64,000 nt of DNA. It comes from Aptenodytes patagonicus. Lineage: Eukaryota; Chordata; Aves; Sphenisciformes; Spheniscidae. The stretch lies in contig NC_134951.1 in assembly GCF_965638725.1 (NCBI RefSeq), positions 105,485,811 to 105,549,810 of the forward strand, given 5' to 3'. This document shows positions 38,691 through 51,323 of the stretch, in pieces. Numbering within the stretch: the first letter of the stretch is position 1; every line of letters starts with the position of its first letter. Below the pieces are notes generated by a model. That model had not been told where the DNA came from. It worked only from the letters and a program-made list of their open reading frames with translations, and made no database searches. A program made the translations under genes and the position numbers.

Positions 38691-41600
38691 TCAGGTGTCA
38701 TCATCTGCTGTTTTCACATGACTCCATACAATCTGCTATATCTTAAATACATATTTCAAAGTGTATAGATATTTTTAGTCCTTCTTTAGCAGACTCTGTT
38801 ACCTGTTCCGCTCCGTATGTTAAGAGTTGGGGCATATATTTCTTGTCCCCAAAATGCAGTGGTTTTGTGGAGGACCTTATATTAGTAGTAAATCATATAA
38901 CTTTGTTATTTTAGTTCAAAAATACTGGAGGCAGCTAATCTACCTAGTTTATAAGGCAGCTTGGAGAGGGTCATTTTAATGCAAGGTATGTTCCCCTCCA
39001 TCATATTTCTGCCTGTCAGCTCCCAGTGAAGTGAATTGATCTTAGACTTCTGAATTTGACAAAACTTTCCCCACCATGACTGACAGGCTTCCAGTTCTGA
39101 TGTACCATAAAAGGTAGATAATTTTCAGAGGGAGGGAGAGGGCATCTTCTAAGACTTGTCCCTACCAAGTGCCTTGGGGCAAAGCAATAGAGCTGAACTA
39201 GAGCTAGGTGTATGGGAATATAGGTGTGTAACTTTTTTTCTATGCCCTGTTATACGTATTTCATGGAAGCATGATGAGTAAGGAAGCGATCGCGGTGCTT
39301 TTTACTGAGCAATACCCCAATCCTGGAGGGTAGCTGAGCGTTGCCCTTCCCTCACGCAGTGAACCTGACAGAAGCCGTGCTCTCAGACCCTATTTGCTGG
39401 ACAGCAGGACCAAGGATCCTGTCTTCTCATCCGTGCATGACGACCAGATCTGTGAAAACAACTCACATATTTGCCCTTCTCAGTCTAAAAGTCGTGGTGG
39501 CGTTCAGTGCCTGTGCCTTGGCTCTGCCGTCCTGGAGGTTTCGGTGCTGCAGCCTGCTGTAGTGGTGCACTCATAGCTCATGGGGTAATGTGCCGACCTT
39601 TCGGGGGGGCTTGGCTTTGCATAAGAGAAAACAGGAAAAACATATTATCTTAAAAAAGAACAACCACGTTATAGGGATGGTTTTCTCTGTGTGCGGTAAG
39701 TATGTTTTCATGGCTAAAAAAGTTAACCTGTCCACAGTAATTCAATGTGTTATCGGCATTGCACGCTGCTTCTCTCCATTCTGACTGCTGGTGGCGGGGA
39801 TAGGCAGCAGCGCTGCTGGAGGGGAACTGTTTTAACATGGCTTTAAAAATGTTAATGTAATTTCTATATTATAGTAAGTCACGCCCATGCTGATTTTTCT
39901 CCTTATTATCATGTTCTGCTCATCTCTTACTCAGTTTCTGAACAGTAAGATATACTAAGGGTGGAGCATTTTAACGGAAAACATTTGGGCTCAGTTTGGT
40001 GTGGTGGTAGTTAAAACAGGATAGCCCACACTTAAGAAAGTTTATTTTTGTTATGAAAATTCTCCCCTTTGGATTATTTCCAGTGAGGTTAAAGCATCTG
40101 CATACAGCACAGTGACATAAAGAGTTGTTCCAGAAGCGTTTTGCGTGTGCTGCTGTTGCTTCAGGAAGGGCTGGGATGCTGAAATGGTAGGAAGGTGCAG
40201 CTGGGAGCTCTTTGTACTGCGCTGCCATTGAGCTCCCACTCTTTGGTAGCTGTTTATAGGGCTTGGGCTTAGCTTCTAGTGATTCAACCTGCTTTTCTTT
40301 GTGTGGTCAGAATTCATTCTGTTTTCTTCAGTATACGGAAATCCACTTGTTTTGACATGTAGATTTTCAGTGTTCATAGACTGTTTGGGGTTGGTTTTGT
40401 GCTGTTGCAGTGGAGTTGCAATGAAAATCCCTTTGCCACGTGTGTTGTGCATCTGCCACAAGAGCATCGCTACGCAGCCCGAGTCTGCCGCTCTCTAATA
40501 TTTTAAAACAGCATGCTGAAAACGCGTGCTGAAAAATTGCAGTGTAGGCAAAGAAAGGACGCCTTCCCATTGCTCTTAGCTGTGAACAGGCAGAAGTGAA
40601 AGCGTACCTCGTCTCCTACGCAGGCCAGGCACTAGCGTAAGCAGGAAATTGATTCAGTTAACCATTGGCGTGCTCTCGCTGTCACAAAAAAGCACTTTTT
40701 CCCCTGACGGTTTCCCTTTGGTTTCAGTTCAGAGAGCACGGGCGCGGGCGCTGGAAGCTAGAAGTGGAAGAAGAGCTTCTGCAATCCGCCCTGAGTCACC
40801 GGCGGGCGCTGGGATGGGAATTACGCGCCGCCTGCGAAGGTTTGGATCGCATCCCACCAAGCGCTGGCCGGCGGTAGGTCTGGCACAGGGCTGCCATTTC
40901 TCGGCTCCTCTGAGCCCGTCTCCCCAGCTGATTCACACGGGCACCTCTCCAGCCTGCGTGAAGCATCGCCATCCACAGGCCCTCTCCTGGGACAGCCCGT
41001 TTCCTCCAGCAAAACAGCTGCAAACCCCGCAGCAAACCTCCTGCAAGCCTGGCAGTGGTGGCAAATGTCCTCGGTCTTCTGGGCACCCAGAGGTTTCTGT
41101 TCTGCCCTCTGAGCAGGCAGGCTCGCCTTTCGCCTGAAGTGCTCTTTCCTGTGCCCTCAGGTGCCCTCAGCTATGCAACACGCTCCTGAGCGAGGCTGAG
41201 GTGGAGGAGGCACTTTCATGGAGATGCCGAGTGTCTCCATTTTTAGGAATGGGATCTGGGTTAGGTGCGTCATGAAGGTGTTTAAGGAGATAAAGGCTCT
41301 CATTTCAGCAAGAGAGTTGGAAGGCGTTGTACCACAGCAGAGTCCTCCCTGCAGAAAGAGATGGGAATGAATGTGGTTGATTTAATGAGCAGCGAGAGCT
41401 CTGAAGGAGTTTCTGGATGGGATTTTGGGCTGGTGACTGTGTTTTTTCTTAATGCATCCTATAACTTTGTTGCCTAAAACATCTGTAACGTTGTTCACCC
41501 CAGCTGGAAGTAGTTCTGGAGTTAAGGTAGACCCTTAAAGGCAAAATGGGTAAAACATGGATTTTTTTTTTTAATGTGTTTTTACACAGTGTGGCATTAA

Positions 41601-43595
41601 CTTGCTAAACCATACCAGCAGATGATACAAGTCCTGCAGTGTAATAGGACTCAGGAAATGGGATGTCATGTAAATGGGAGAGAGCACTAACAAGAGAGAG
41701 GAAGGAAACGGGGTTCTCACTGACCAACGACAGAATGAGTTTGTAGGAGATTCGTCCTGTAGGTAGCCTATGCTGTGGAAGTTAACGATGACAGCTCTCC
41801 ATCTGCCTTTGAAGCAGCAGGTGTGCTCTGCTGCTGGTGTCTGCTACTGAGGCAGCCCAGGCACGAGGCTGGTAATCCCTCAGGCTGCATTTTGGCGTTT
41901 CTGGTTGATGTGAGGAAAATAGAGTTGCTCCTTATTAAGCGTCAGAGAACCGGGAACCCCATTTTCAGAGGAGAAAAGGTCAGCTGTTTAAAAATGAAAG
42001 GAGCGACATGGACAATCATCTCTGGTTGGAAGCAGAAGGTGTTCATCTGGAGGGACCGAACAGGGTAATTTGCAAACTCCAGTTGGAATAATAAGTCTTT
42101 ATGCCTGGAATATGATTAGGGCTCGTATTCCTGTGGGTTACTGACATTAGATGGTCAGTTGTGCTGGAGTAAGTGTGACATTCAGCCTGATGGAGGGCAG
42201 GGAGGCTCTCACAAGCTGGGCAGATAAATACTGTGTACAACCATGAAGAAGGGTGCTGAGTTACAGGAGCACGTAAATGTTTGCTGTGAAATACATTTTT
42301 GTTGGTTAAGTGCTTTGGCTTGTTTTTGAATCAGGTACTTTATCTGTCCGCAGGATTTCCTCGCCCAGTATGGGATATTAAAATAGAAAGGAAAATGGAT
42401 GTTGCTTTCTGAAGCCTAGGGTGGTCTGTGGCAGTGCTTGAGCTGCACGTAGCACAGTACTAATTGCTGCTTTCGTGGGCCAGGAATCCATTGCAGCAGG
42501 GAGGTAGGGCAGTATATCAGCACTTGGCATACTGTTTCATGCCAGCTGTAAGGTTATTGATGGTGATGTGTTGGCCCTGCTGTCCTACGAAAGCAGCAGA
42601 TACCCTCGGCGACCTTACAGGAGCTGAGTCAGAGCTCTCGGAGGGGTGCTGATGCCGGTAAGAGTGGCTCGAGTGACTGACAGGGCAGATGATGCAGACA
42701 GAGGAGAAATAGCATCCCACAGCACAGCTATAAAATTGAGCGCTTCCCCCGTGAAACAATCTGAGAGCTCAGGTGCATTGTGCTTTTGTACACATCCTGT
42801 AAGGAAAAAATGTCTTCTGAATGCAAAGCCGCAAGAAATGAAAACCAGAGTGGCTCTAGGTCTTGAGCTACTTGCAAAAAAGCTACTGCAAGATTGAGGG
42901 ACTGGTGGCAAATCTCAAGGTTTGTGACTTAGGGCTGGAAACAAATGTTGCTGTTTTTTCCTATTAGAAAATTAACAATGCATTCCTGTGCTGTGTATGA
43001 GCTTTGGTAGGTTGAGAGAAAAACTTATGTCACGCTTCTGATTGCAGTCTTGCTTTTCTTTCTTTTTTTTCCACTGCTTCTTTCAGGCAGGACTATTATA
43101 GCCAAGAACTTGCACATAATTAAGTAAAACTTTGACAAAATAAGACTAGAGTTTACTGCTACAAATGAGTGATCAACGGGAAAAAGAAAGATGTCAAGTT
43201 AAGAGGCTTTGACTCCTGTAACACCTAAACGGAAGGTAAAATCCCCTTGCTGCCTTTTTTTTGTATGCTCCTTGCTTGAACCACAAAGCTGTCTCCTGCT
43301 TGAACCAGTGCAATGAACTCATGAAGTCATGTGGGTGGGCTCTGTGTTAAGTGTAGACTTTCCTGGTGGACATTAGGGCTGAGACTTGGCCTCTGCTTTC
43401 CCCAACCGTGTCTGTGACTCTTGTAATTTTTTTGAGACTAAGAGCTGATGCAACAAAACTTAAAATAATATAAAAATCTCTATTCTGTGGAATAATTTTC
43501 AGATTGTGAAACTCTTTTCCAAAGAGGTGTGCTTTGATGCTTGTTGTGTAACCATCGTTTTGTGGTTCTCTGAGCCTTTTGTTGTTCTTCCATAG

Positions 43596-43751
43596 TTGGC
43601 ACCGCGTTTCCCTCCGAAATCTGTCACACCCTGCTGCAGATGTCAACCCTGCCGTGAGCAGCAGCCTGCTGCAAGCGGTAGCCGAGGCGGCGTGGCCGCC
43701 AGTGAATATTTGAAGGGGTTCTCCCTGTGTCTGGTTCCCAGTACAGCTCCC
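43596..43751 (+). other. TRAF5: TRAF5 5' UTR part of exon 2
   Basis: The exon probably begins after TTGTTCTTCCATAG. A five-codon upstream ORF (ATG 43640 to TGA 43655-43657) lies in this leader. The frame of the main protein is open through the leader but has no in-frame ATG before 43752. Confidence 0.7.
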
Positions 43752-43966
43752 ATGGCCTGTGACGAACCCGCTGCTCTCTCAGGCATCTTCACGCGCCAGA
43801 ACTCTGCCAGCGCTGTCTCTCTGGACTTCGAGCCTGACGCTGACTACAAGTTTGTTGAAACCTTAGAAGACCGGTACAAGTGCGCCTATTGCCACCTTGT
43901 CCTTCGCAATCCCCACCAGACGGGATGCGGGCACCGATTTTGCCAGCAGTGCATTCTTTCTTTGAG
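43752..43966 (+). CDS. TRAF5: TRAF5 coding exon 2 (start codon)
   Basis: ATG at 43752, donor TTGAG|GTCAGT, phase 2. It encodes residues 1-71 with most of the RING: C-A-Y-C, G-C-G-H-R-F-C-Q-Q-C. Confidence 0.95.
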
Positions 43967-46900
43967 GTCAGTGCAAACTCCTCCTGCATCCGCAAGCTCC
44001 CCGTACTCCCCTTCCTAAAAAGAAGTCAACGCCTTCAAGTCAGCAGTGAGTGCCATAATAATAGTACCGATCTGATAAAACACTGAAGGAGTCAATGGAA
44101 AGACTCTGTTGAACTCAATGACTGCGTGCTCAGTGTTTTAAAGGTGTCTTTAAAGACCTTACCCGGTGCTGGCGAGGAATACTTTGGTAACTGCAGGGAA
44201 GTCAGCGTAAAGAAATTGTTGATGTAAGCTTAAGCACTACTGCGTGAGATGCTGTTTCGGTCTGTCTGTCTAGCATTGTGCTCTTCAGATGAATTTGTTG
44301 CATTCACGTCTCACAGTATTGGCATTGATGGTTAGATTAAGCTGTTTTCATTTGCTTCTGTATAATTTCTTTGATTTTAGTGGAGTTATAAAACTGATGT
44401 TAGTATTACCCGATACTACAGTCAGATCACAAGCCTGCTGGCATCCATCTGCTTGGGATTTATCTGCAGGCACAAATGAGTTTACCCTGCAGACCCGTCT
44501 GGGAATACACTACGTACTTTGGTGTACCCGAGGGCGGGATTTGGCCCAGGAAGGCTGCAGAGGAACCTGTTTATGTGGATGGATGTTGCCATTTACCTGT
44601 TATGAACTTTAGATGCTTCACGTTTGCTGCTTTCTCTGGCTGGGTTGCCTCCCTTTTGCACTGCCTCAATAAGTGTTTTCCCGTCCCTTATCTGGAAGCC
44701 TTTTAAGACAGGAGCTACTGGTGTAGCAAGGAGCACGCTGCTTGCGCTAGGCAAAGGCTGGCTCTAATGCACATGATGAGATTTTTTCAGATATGACATT
44801 TGTGAGCAGCAGATGGCCAGAGAGTGACAAAGTCCTCTTAATTAAAAACCATCTTATTAACACTCGTAGGACAAACTCTGCTTTCTGTTACATATTCACT
44901 GTTGCAGCTTAATGCCCTCTTAGAGCTGCGGGCAGAATTTGGCTGTGTAGTTGCCACACGAAAGTGTTTTCGAAGCACTTTTTTGGTTTTTATGGTATCT
45001 AGTACTGACTTCTGCCAGAGTCAGATTCTAGCATAGCCCAATTTCGTAAAATAAATCCAATTTTCTGTGGGTTAACATGACTCTTCTTTTGATCTAGAGA
45101 GTTGAATGCAGTACCCACCTGTCCTGTCGACAAAGAAACAATAAAAATGCATGAGGTAAGTGGGAGTAGTTTTACTTCAGCAGTCAACATCTGCATGGAA
45201 AAGGCAAGACAGCTAAGAACAAGGCGGCTCGTAGTCTGTTAGTCCTCAGGGGCAGAACAGTTTTTGTCTCTGAAATGACGCTAAGGGAAGCAGTGTATTC
45301 AGTGATGATCTCCCAGAAAGGAAGTATGGGCGTATGGCTAAAGCTTTATTTTATGCCTCATGTTCTGAAGTTATTTCATTTTAGTCTTCTGTATTTCCAG
45401 TAAAGTGTCGAAGAGCTTCACAAAGTTTTAAATCTTCCAGATGTCTTTTTTAGTGGAGAGTTTATTGACTTGCTTTTTTAATGCCCCATCTTGATGGGTC
45501 ATCTTGTTTATTTGATTGTCTTTGGTTTTGCTTGGTTATAATTTGTTGCCTTAACTATTTCCGTTATATCTCATTAACCCTGCAGACTTAATTTACTTTT
45601 GGGTAACTTTTTAGAGGAAAAGATAAGTTCATGCTTCTTATTTTGCAAGCTACTGTTTTTGGTTTGTTTTTTGGTAATGGATTAATTTGTCCTTATTTAT
45701 ATGCCAAGGCTTGAAAGTATGCCACATACTTGGTCCTGCCAGAACGAATTTTCCAGTGAAATCAAATGTCTCCTTCCTCTCTCTCCTACTTCTGATAGGA
45801 AATTGTAATCAGACCATCCATGTGATTTTTGTTTTTCATTCGATGTCTTCTACTTTGTGCAAATTTTGATGGCACTAGTGCAACAGTGAGCAGCTTTATA
45901 ATGCTCCTTACAGGAAGATCTCTAAATAAGACTGAAAGTTTGCTCTGGGGGCTTAATTTGCTTCTGCATACACAACTGGGAACGGTGCTGTTTCTCAGAG
46001 TCTATAGAAGAGATATCTCAGCGTCGTCTCCATCCCAAAGGTGCGCTGCACTGCTTGAACATCAGAGGAGCGTGCACAGAGCTGGTTTGGCCTTTGGGGC
46101 CCGTTAGCTCCAGCTGCTTTCGTCTAGATACAGGCAGGCTCTGGCAGCGGTTTTATAGCTCCTGAGCTACTAATCCCGCTGGCTGTGGGATGGATCAGCG
46201 TCTGTGGAATAACTATATGGGGAAAAAACCCTATGCTTATTAGAAAATTCATACATGTTTTAGTTTATATTTTTAGTATACATTTTCAATACGAATCATC
46301 AAGAACCATACTCGCAATTATGGAGTCTACGCTTGTGTGCTTAAAAGATTTGTTGTGATGTTTTGCTTTTTTATATTCTTTATAACATCCTATGTGACTG
46401 CATGTGAAGGCTGGTTTGCTTCCTCTACAGGTATTCAAAGACAACTGCTGTAAAAGAGAAGTTCTCAACTTGCATGTATTCTGCAAAAACATTCCTGACT
46501 GCAATTCAAAAATAATTCTGGGACGGTACCAGGTTAGTTTGCTGGATCAAATTTTGAAGCCTTTGATTTTCATGCGAACTCTGTGTATTTATGATAAGCT
46601 AAATTCCAGTGATTGTCTTCAGACTTCAGAGTTACTGTAGCAACGCGGTTTAAGTACAAAGATTATGACTTAGCTATACACTGTAAGTAACAAATGTTAA
46701 GCTCAAAATGTTATGGCTGTTAGCTTGTTCCAGCTTTGTCTTAGATTATTTGTTTAATAAGAACCATTTGCTTTATGTAGCTTTAGTATATCCACAGCGT
46801 CTGTACATACCTTCTGTATGCTTAGGCGCCACGTGATGGTTGATTCAAGAAAACTTGCCAAGGCGTACTGGCCGTTTGGGCCTTTTTTCAGTATATCAAT

Positions 46901-49900
46901 TGAATGAAAAGTGGAAGTCATACAAAGGACTCTCCAAATTTTCACATTCACTTTAGTTTTGAGGTTGGAAAAGGAGAAAGTTTATGGAAGAAGGAGTATT
47001 TGGAGCTTTGTTTGTTGCCAAACTGCCGAATGTTTCTGTGGGTCTGTTGGGCAATTGGAGATGCGATGAAATACTTTGGGGTTTAATTTGCTGTTGCATG
47101 TTGCAGGAGCATCTTCAGCAGTGTTTGTTTGAAAGTGTGCGATGCACTAATGATGGATGTTGTGATCAAATTCTTCGGAAAGACCTGAAAGAGCATTTGA
47201 GCCAGCACTGTAAATTTCGAGAAGAAATGTGTCAGTACTGTAATAAGTATGTGGTGTTAATTAACATAAAGGTAAGATTATAAAGCATTCCCTGGGAATC
47301 CATAGCACACGTTTCCTCTTAATGTTGCTGAGTGAAAAGTTTCCAACATTGCAATGGGGCTTAACAACTCCTGAAACAAAATTTGGCCGAGTAGTTGAAG
47401 GAGAACGTATAATAAATGTGCTCTAAATAATACCATTACTGTTGCTCTCTTATGAACAGCAATGTGACGTGGGGCTTGCACGTGTATGTTTGGGATTACT
47501 TTTTGTATAGCTTCCTCTATGTATACTACTTTACAAAAACGCAAACCATTGCCTTGTTTTGTTTCTTTTTCCCCAGAATCACGAGGAAAATGACTGTCCT
47601 GATTATCCTGTGCCTTGTCTCCAAAACTGCTCACAAATAATTCTGAAAAAGGAGGTACTATTATTTTTTTCATATACTGTGATTCATCAGATCACACACG
47701 TTTATGAAAACCGAAAGTTACGTTGCAGACCACATTGGCCCGTGCCAATAAAACTTAGTTGCTCTAAGTATTTTTTGTTTGGTCCTAGAAGGGATATATG
47801 TCCCATCTTACAAGTGAGGTATTTGGTCACTGCAAAGCATTGGCATTTTGCAGTGTCAGGAAAATATCTGGCTTGCTTATTGACTCTGAATACTCATTTT
47901 CCTCTTTACGTCATCAGTGGTGTCATGGCATTGGCCTTTATACACCCTTTATGCAGGCATTCAGATTTTATCAGTGCGGCAAGTTACTTAATATTTATTT
48001 CATTGCAAGTTTCTTTGTTAATATATGCAGATTGAAAAGCACCACGCTGTGTGTCCTGAGGCAGAAGTGGACTGCCCGTACAAGCAGTACGGCTGTCTTG
48101 TAAAGGTACTGTTTTATAGATCTTGTTTGTACCGGGACTGGAATTTGTCTCCCAAACCCATCAGAGTAATTAATCAAAATAACCAATTTTTGTTCTTTCA
48201 CAACCATTTCTAGTATTGGCTAAGATGCTGTACAAGGGAATCAGGACTGCCATTCCCTCACTTTCAAAGCACAGAGGAGACATTTTAAATGCTTGCATCA
48301 ATAAATTTTTTACTACCAGCTTCAAAAATCTGCGTATCTTATTATTTTGTTCTTTCACTTCCCCCTCTACCTCACTAAGGTTAAAAGAGGGAAACTTGCC
48401 GAACATGAAAACAGTGCCCTGAGGGAACACATGCTGCAGATTTTAGACAAGAACTCCCGGTTGGAAGAACAGGTAAGTCATATTTAACAAGCACTCTTCA
48501 GCAGTTCTTGGCTGGTTGGAGGATGATACGAGATTCTGCATTTGTTGCCTGGTTTAGCTCAGCTACATTTTAAAAGACTGTTTTTATCGTCTTTGCACAT
48601 CTCAGAAGGCAGAATAAGCTCTTCTAATGAAGTCAGTCGATTAGATGGAAACCTCTCTGTGCTCAGGCACGTATATTCTCCACCAAGCACAGTGGGAGGC
48701 TCGTTGCCATCACTCACCTCATTTGCTTTTGGTCTCTGCTTACAGCGGATACGAGGTTTGGAGATAGAGCATTTTAAAGTTTCAGTGGCCGGTCAGATTA
48801 GTCCAAAAAGGCGCCTTTAGATGCCCAAGTCACCCCCTCTGTAGAGGCAGCACGGAGTAGTGCAGAGCCAGTCGCAAGCACTTTTCTACTCACGATCATT
48901 TCTGCAGCTCCCAGCAGGTGACACTGGGTGTATGCCCAATCCTGCTAAGGTGAAGGCATCCAAACTGGTGGTTGACTTACTCTTCTGCTTGTTTGTGCTA
49001 AAAATAAGTGCCCCGAAGTGCTGCAACTTGGGTTTGGAGTTAGTATCCCTCACTGACTCATCTCTTTTACTGGTTAGACCTCAGTAGAGAAAGAAAATAA
49101 TGAATGTATATACATACACACAGAAACACACGTGCACATGTGTGCATGTTAGTGTGTATTATCCCCCTATAGAGCCGAATGGATCATCATAATGGGGATG
49201 AGATATGAGTCTCTTTGCACCTGTTGCCACACAGATCTATTAAAGAATATGACTACCTTCTGTTCAGTACTTGGCAGTGCTTATCCACGAATTGTGAATT
49301 AAGTAGTGCTGTATCTAGCTAAGTTAGAGGCTTTGCATTGTAAACTTTTCCACTTTCTCCTATATAGTCACATGTTTTAATTCGATCGTTGTATATTTTG
49401 GTGTGCCTTAGCATTTTTGCTCTGTTTTTTCCATCTGTAGATATCTGACCTGCATAAGAGCCTGGAATGTAAAGAGATTAAAATCCAGCAGCTAGCAGAG
49501 GCCATTAAAAAGTGTGAGAAAGAATTCAGACAGTTTACACAACTGTTTGGTAAAAATAGCAACTTGATGGTAAGCACGCAGGTGAGACATTAATTCTATC
49601 TTTTTGGCCAATTGCTTTCTTGTGTCCTTAAATGTGTTTATCCAGCAACAGTTGTCATTAATAGCAGGGCAATAACAAATACTGTCTCCCAGACACTTCA
49701 CAAGCCCTTCCTGGTTTTTTACAATACAGTATTGTCTTTTCATTTTAACCAATAAAGAAGTTTGGATATCTGATCTGGGCAAAAAGCACTGTATAAATCC
49801 TCATGGCCAGATCCCCATGGCAAATATGCAGGTGTAAATTTGAATAATCAGTTGAATGAAGTGATGCGGTGCGAATGGATCTGAGTAAGGGGTGGCTTCT

Positions 49901-51323
49901 CAGTCACTGAATGCCGAATTAATTGCGAAGGAGCATTTGGATAGGTTCCTAAGCCAGCAGAGTACTTTCGAATGCACTATATAGTTGAAATTGCTGACAT
50001 GCTAAAGGCTTCTTTATCTTATTTCAAATGAAATGTCTTTTGTCTCCGTTTCCACCCTCTTCCAATGGCGTGAACTGGGAAGGCTCTGGCCAGTCACCTG
50101 GATAAGTCTGCGCGCCTGGAATCGCAAGTGAAACAGCTACTACAGATGGCAAACCAGCAGCAAAGCAAATTAGACTTGCGACCACTATTTGACACAATTG
50201 AAAATGTAAAACAGAAGATTGCCCTGATGGAGACATACGATCAGCGCTTGGGTATGTCGGGACTTTCATTTCTGTTCTGCGCGGGTGTGGAGTTCTTGCT
50301 GATTTACTGGTGGCTAAGTAGAGGCTCTGGTGCTATAGTCAGCCAGTTGCAGCTATTAGCCAGAAAGGGCTTTCTTCTTCTCGCTTTCTCAGACCAAGCC
50401 ACGGTGGTGCATGCTGCGTCCTCCCGCCTTCCCCTGCTCCACAATGTCTCCCGAATTCCTGTGGCACTTCAGGGCCAGAGAGCTGGGCTTGGTCAGGCTG
50501 GTGCACTGTGATGGAGGCAGTGGTACTATCCATAGTCGGGCATTAAACCTGGCTTGTAGTTACTGGTTTTCCTTATTCAACTACCAGCTGCAATTACAAT
50601 TTAAAAAAATTAACAGGTGTAGTAGCACTAGTTAACAGCCTATACTCAGGCTTGAATAGTTTTGCCAGCTCGAGTCCGGTTGCTCTTTGCATCCAGTGCT
50701 CTGACAGTTTTATTTTACCAAGTGTGTGTCTCTTTTTTCCTCCAGTTGTTTTGGAAGGTCAGTCCAGCAAACACGATCTCCAGATCAATATTCACAAAGC
50801 ACAGCTCAATAAAAATGAAGAACGATTTAAGCTTTTGGAAGGCACTTGCTACAACGGGAAATTAATCTGGAAAATCACGGACTACAAGATGAAGAAAAAA
50901 GAAGCGGTGGAAGGCCGTGTCCTCTCCATATTCAGCCAGCCCTTTTACACCAGCCGCTGCGGGTACAGGTTATGCGCGAGAGCCTACCTGAACGGGGATG
51001 GCTCAGGAAAGGGAACACACGTCTCTCTCTACTTTGTAGTGATGAGAGGGGAGTTTGACTCGCTGCTACTGTGGCCTTTCAAGCAAAAAGTTACACTTAT
51101 GCTTTTGGACCAAAGTGGGAAAAAAAATCACATCGTGGAAGTCTTTAGAGCTGACCCCAATAGCAGCAGTTTCAAAAGGCCAGATGGAGAAATGAATATT
51201 GCCTCCGGATGTCCACGCTTCGTGCCGCACACGGTCCTGGAGAACACAAAGAACACCTACATCAGAGATGACACTCTGTTTTTGAAAGTGGTTGTGGATT
51301 TAACCGATCTGGAGGAATTGTGA
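43752..51323 (+). CDS. TRAF5: TRAF5, TNF receptor-associated factor 5 (10 coding exons)
   Basis: Coding exons 43752-43966, 45098-45155, 46431-46532, 47107-47271, 47577-47654, 48031-48105, 48380-48472, 49441-49581, 50083-50251 and 50746-51323 join in frame to 557 residues, the length I recall for human TRAF5. TRAF5 is a cytoplasmic adaptor that links TNF-receptor-family tails (such as CD40, LTBR, CD27) to NF-kappaB and JNK signalling. Domains: RING about 44-84 with ligands C44, C47, C59, H61, C64, C67, C80 and D83 (C3HC3D); TRAF-type zinc fingers about 110-240; coiled coil about 235-395; MATH/TRAF-C about 403-549. The N-terminal R-Q-N-S, the S-L-D-F-E-P motif and the MATH sequence fit TRAF5 rather than TRAF3. 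Function is established for the family; the exon model is seen here. Confidence 0.97.
45098..45155 (+). CDS. TRAF5: TRAF5 coding exon 3
   Basis: Acceptor TTTTGATCTAG, donor GAG|GTAAGT. It encodes R-E-L-N-A-V-P-T-C-P-V-D-K-E-T-I-K-M-H-E, carrying the last two RING ligands, C80 and D83. Confidence 0.94.
46431..46532 (+). CDS. TRAF5: TRAF5 coding exon 4
   Basis: Acceptor TTCCTCTACAG, donor CAG|GTTAGT. It encodes residues 92-125 (V-F-K-D-N-C-C-K-R-E-V-L-N-L to I-I-L-G-R-Y-Q), the link from RING to the zinc fingers. Confidence 0.95.
47107..47271 (+). CDS. TRAF5: TRAF5 coding exon 5
   Basis: Acceptor GTTGCAG, donor AAG|GTAAGA. It encodes residues 126-180, a TRAF-type zinc-finger region with E-H-L-Q-Q-C, L-R-K-D-L-K-E-H-L and the C-x2-C pair of Q-Y-C-N-K. 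Confidence 0.95.
47577..47654 (+). CDS. TRAF5: TRAF5 coding exon 6
   Basis: Acceptor TTTTTCCCCAG, donor GAG|GTACTA. It encodes N-H-E-E-N-D-C-P-D-Y-P-V-P-C and I-I-L-K-K-E, part of the next zinc finger. Confidence 0.94.
48031..48105 (+). CDS. TRAF5: TRAF5 coding exon 7
   Basis: Acceptor ATATATGCAG, donor AAG|GTACTG. It encodes H-H-A-V-C-P-E-A-E-V-D-C-P-Y-K-Q-Y-G-C, a zinc-finger segment. Confidence 0.94.
48380..48472 (+). CDS. TRAF5: TRAF5 coding exon 8
   Basis: Acceptor CCTCACTAAG, donor CAG|GTAAGT. It encodes the end of the zinc-finger region and the start of the coiled coil (E-N-S-A-L-R-E-H-M-L-Q-I-L). Confidence 0.94.
49441..49581 (+). CDS. TRAF5: TRAF5 coding exon 9
   Basis: Acceptor CCATCTGTAG. 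It encodes coiled coil (I-S-D-L-H-K-S-L-E-C-K-E-I-K-I-Q-Q-L). I chose the donor CAG|GTGAGA (49582) because the spacing then equals human TRAF5. The donor ATG|GTAAGC 12 bases earlier is also in frame and would drop V-S-T-Q. Confidence 0.88.
50083..50251 (+). CDS. TRAF5: TRAF5 coding exon 10
   Basis: Acceptor CTGGGAAG has a weak pyrimidine tract placed slightly upstream; donor TTGG|GTATGT, phase 1. It encodes coiled coil residues 310-365 (A-S-H-L-D-K-S-A-R-L-E-S-Q-V-K-Q-L-L). Confidence 0.9.
50746..51323 (+). CDS. TRAF5: TRAF5 coding exon 11 (terminal, MATH domain)
   Basis: Acceptor TTTTTTCCTCCAG. It encodes the end of the coiled coil and the whole MATH/TRAF-C receptor-binding domain: L-L-E-G-T-C-Y-N-G-K-L-I-W-K, F-Y-T-S-R-C-G-Y-R-L-C-A-R-A-Y-L, L-Y-F-V-V-M-R-G-E-F-D and F-K-R-P-D-G-E-M-N-I-A-S-G-C. 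It ends L-T-D-L-E-E-L and TGA (51321-51323). Confidence 0.97.

Larger units (their letters stand above)
31326..43595 (+). other. TRAF5 intron 1
   Basis: About 12.3 kb between the proposed non-coding exon 1 and the start-codon exon. It contains kappaB-consensus decamers at 32061-32070 and 37369-37378, a CT-rich run (about 37440-37465) and a degraded minus-strand CR1-like piece (about 38636-38690). No coding exon or RNA gene is recognised. Confidence 0.65.
43967..50745 (+). other. TRAF5 introns 2-10
   Basis: Nine introns separate the coding exons: 43967-45097, 45156-46430, 46533-47106, 47272-47576, 47655-48030, 48106-48379, 48473-49440, 49582-50082 and 50252-50745. All are GT-AG. Apart from a short CA/GT-rich patch (about 49108-49160) I see no repeats, extra exons or RNA genes in them. 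Confidence 0.75.
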
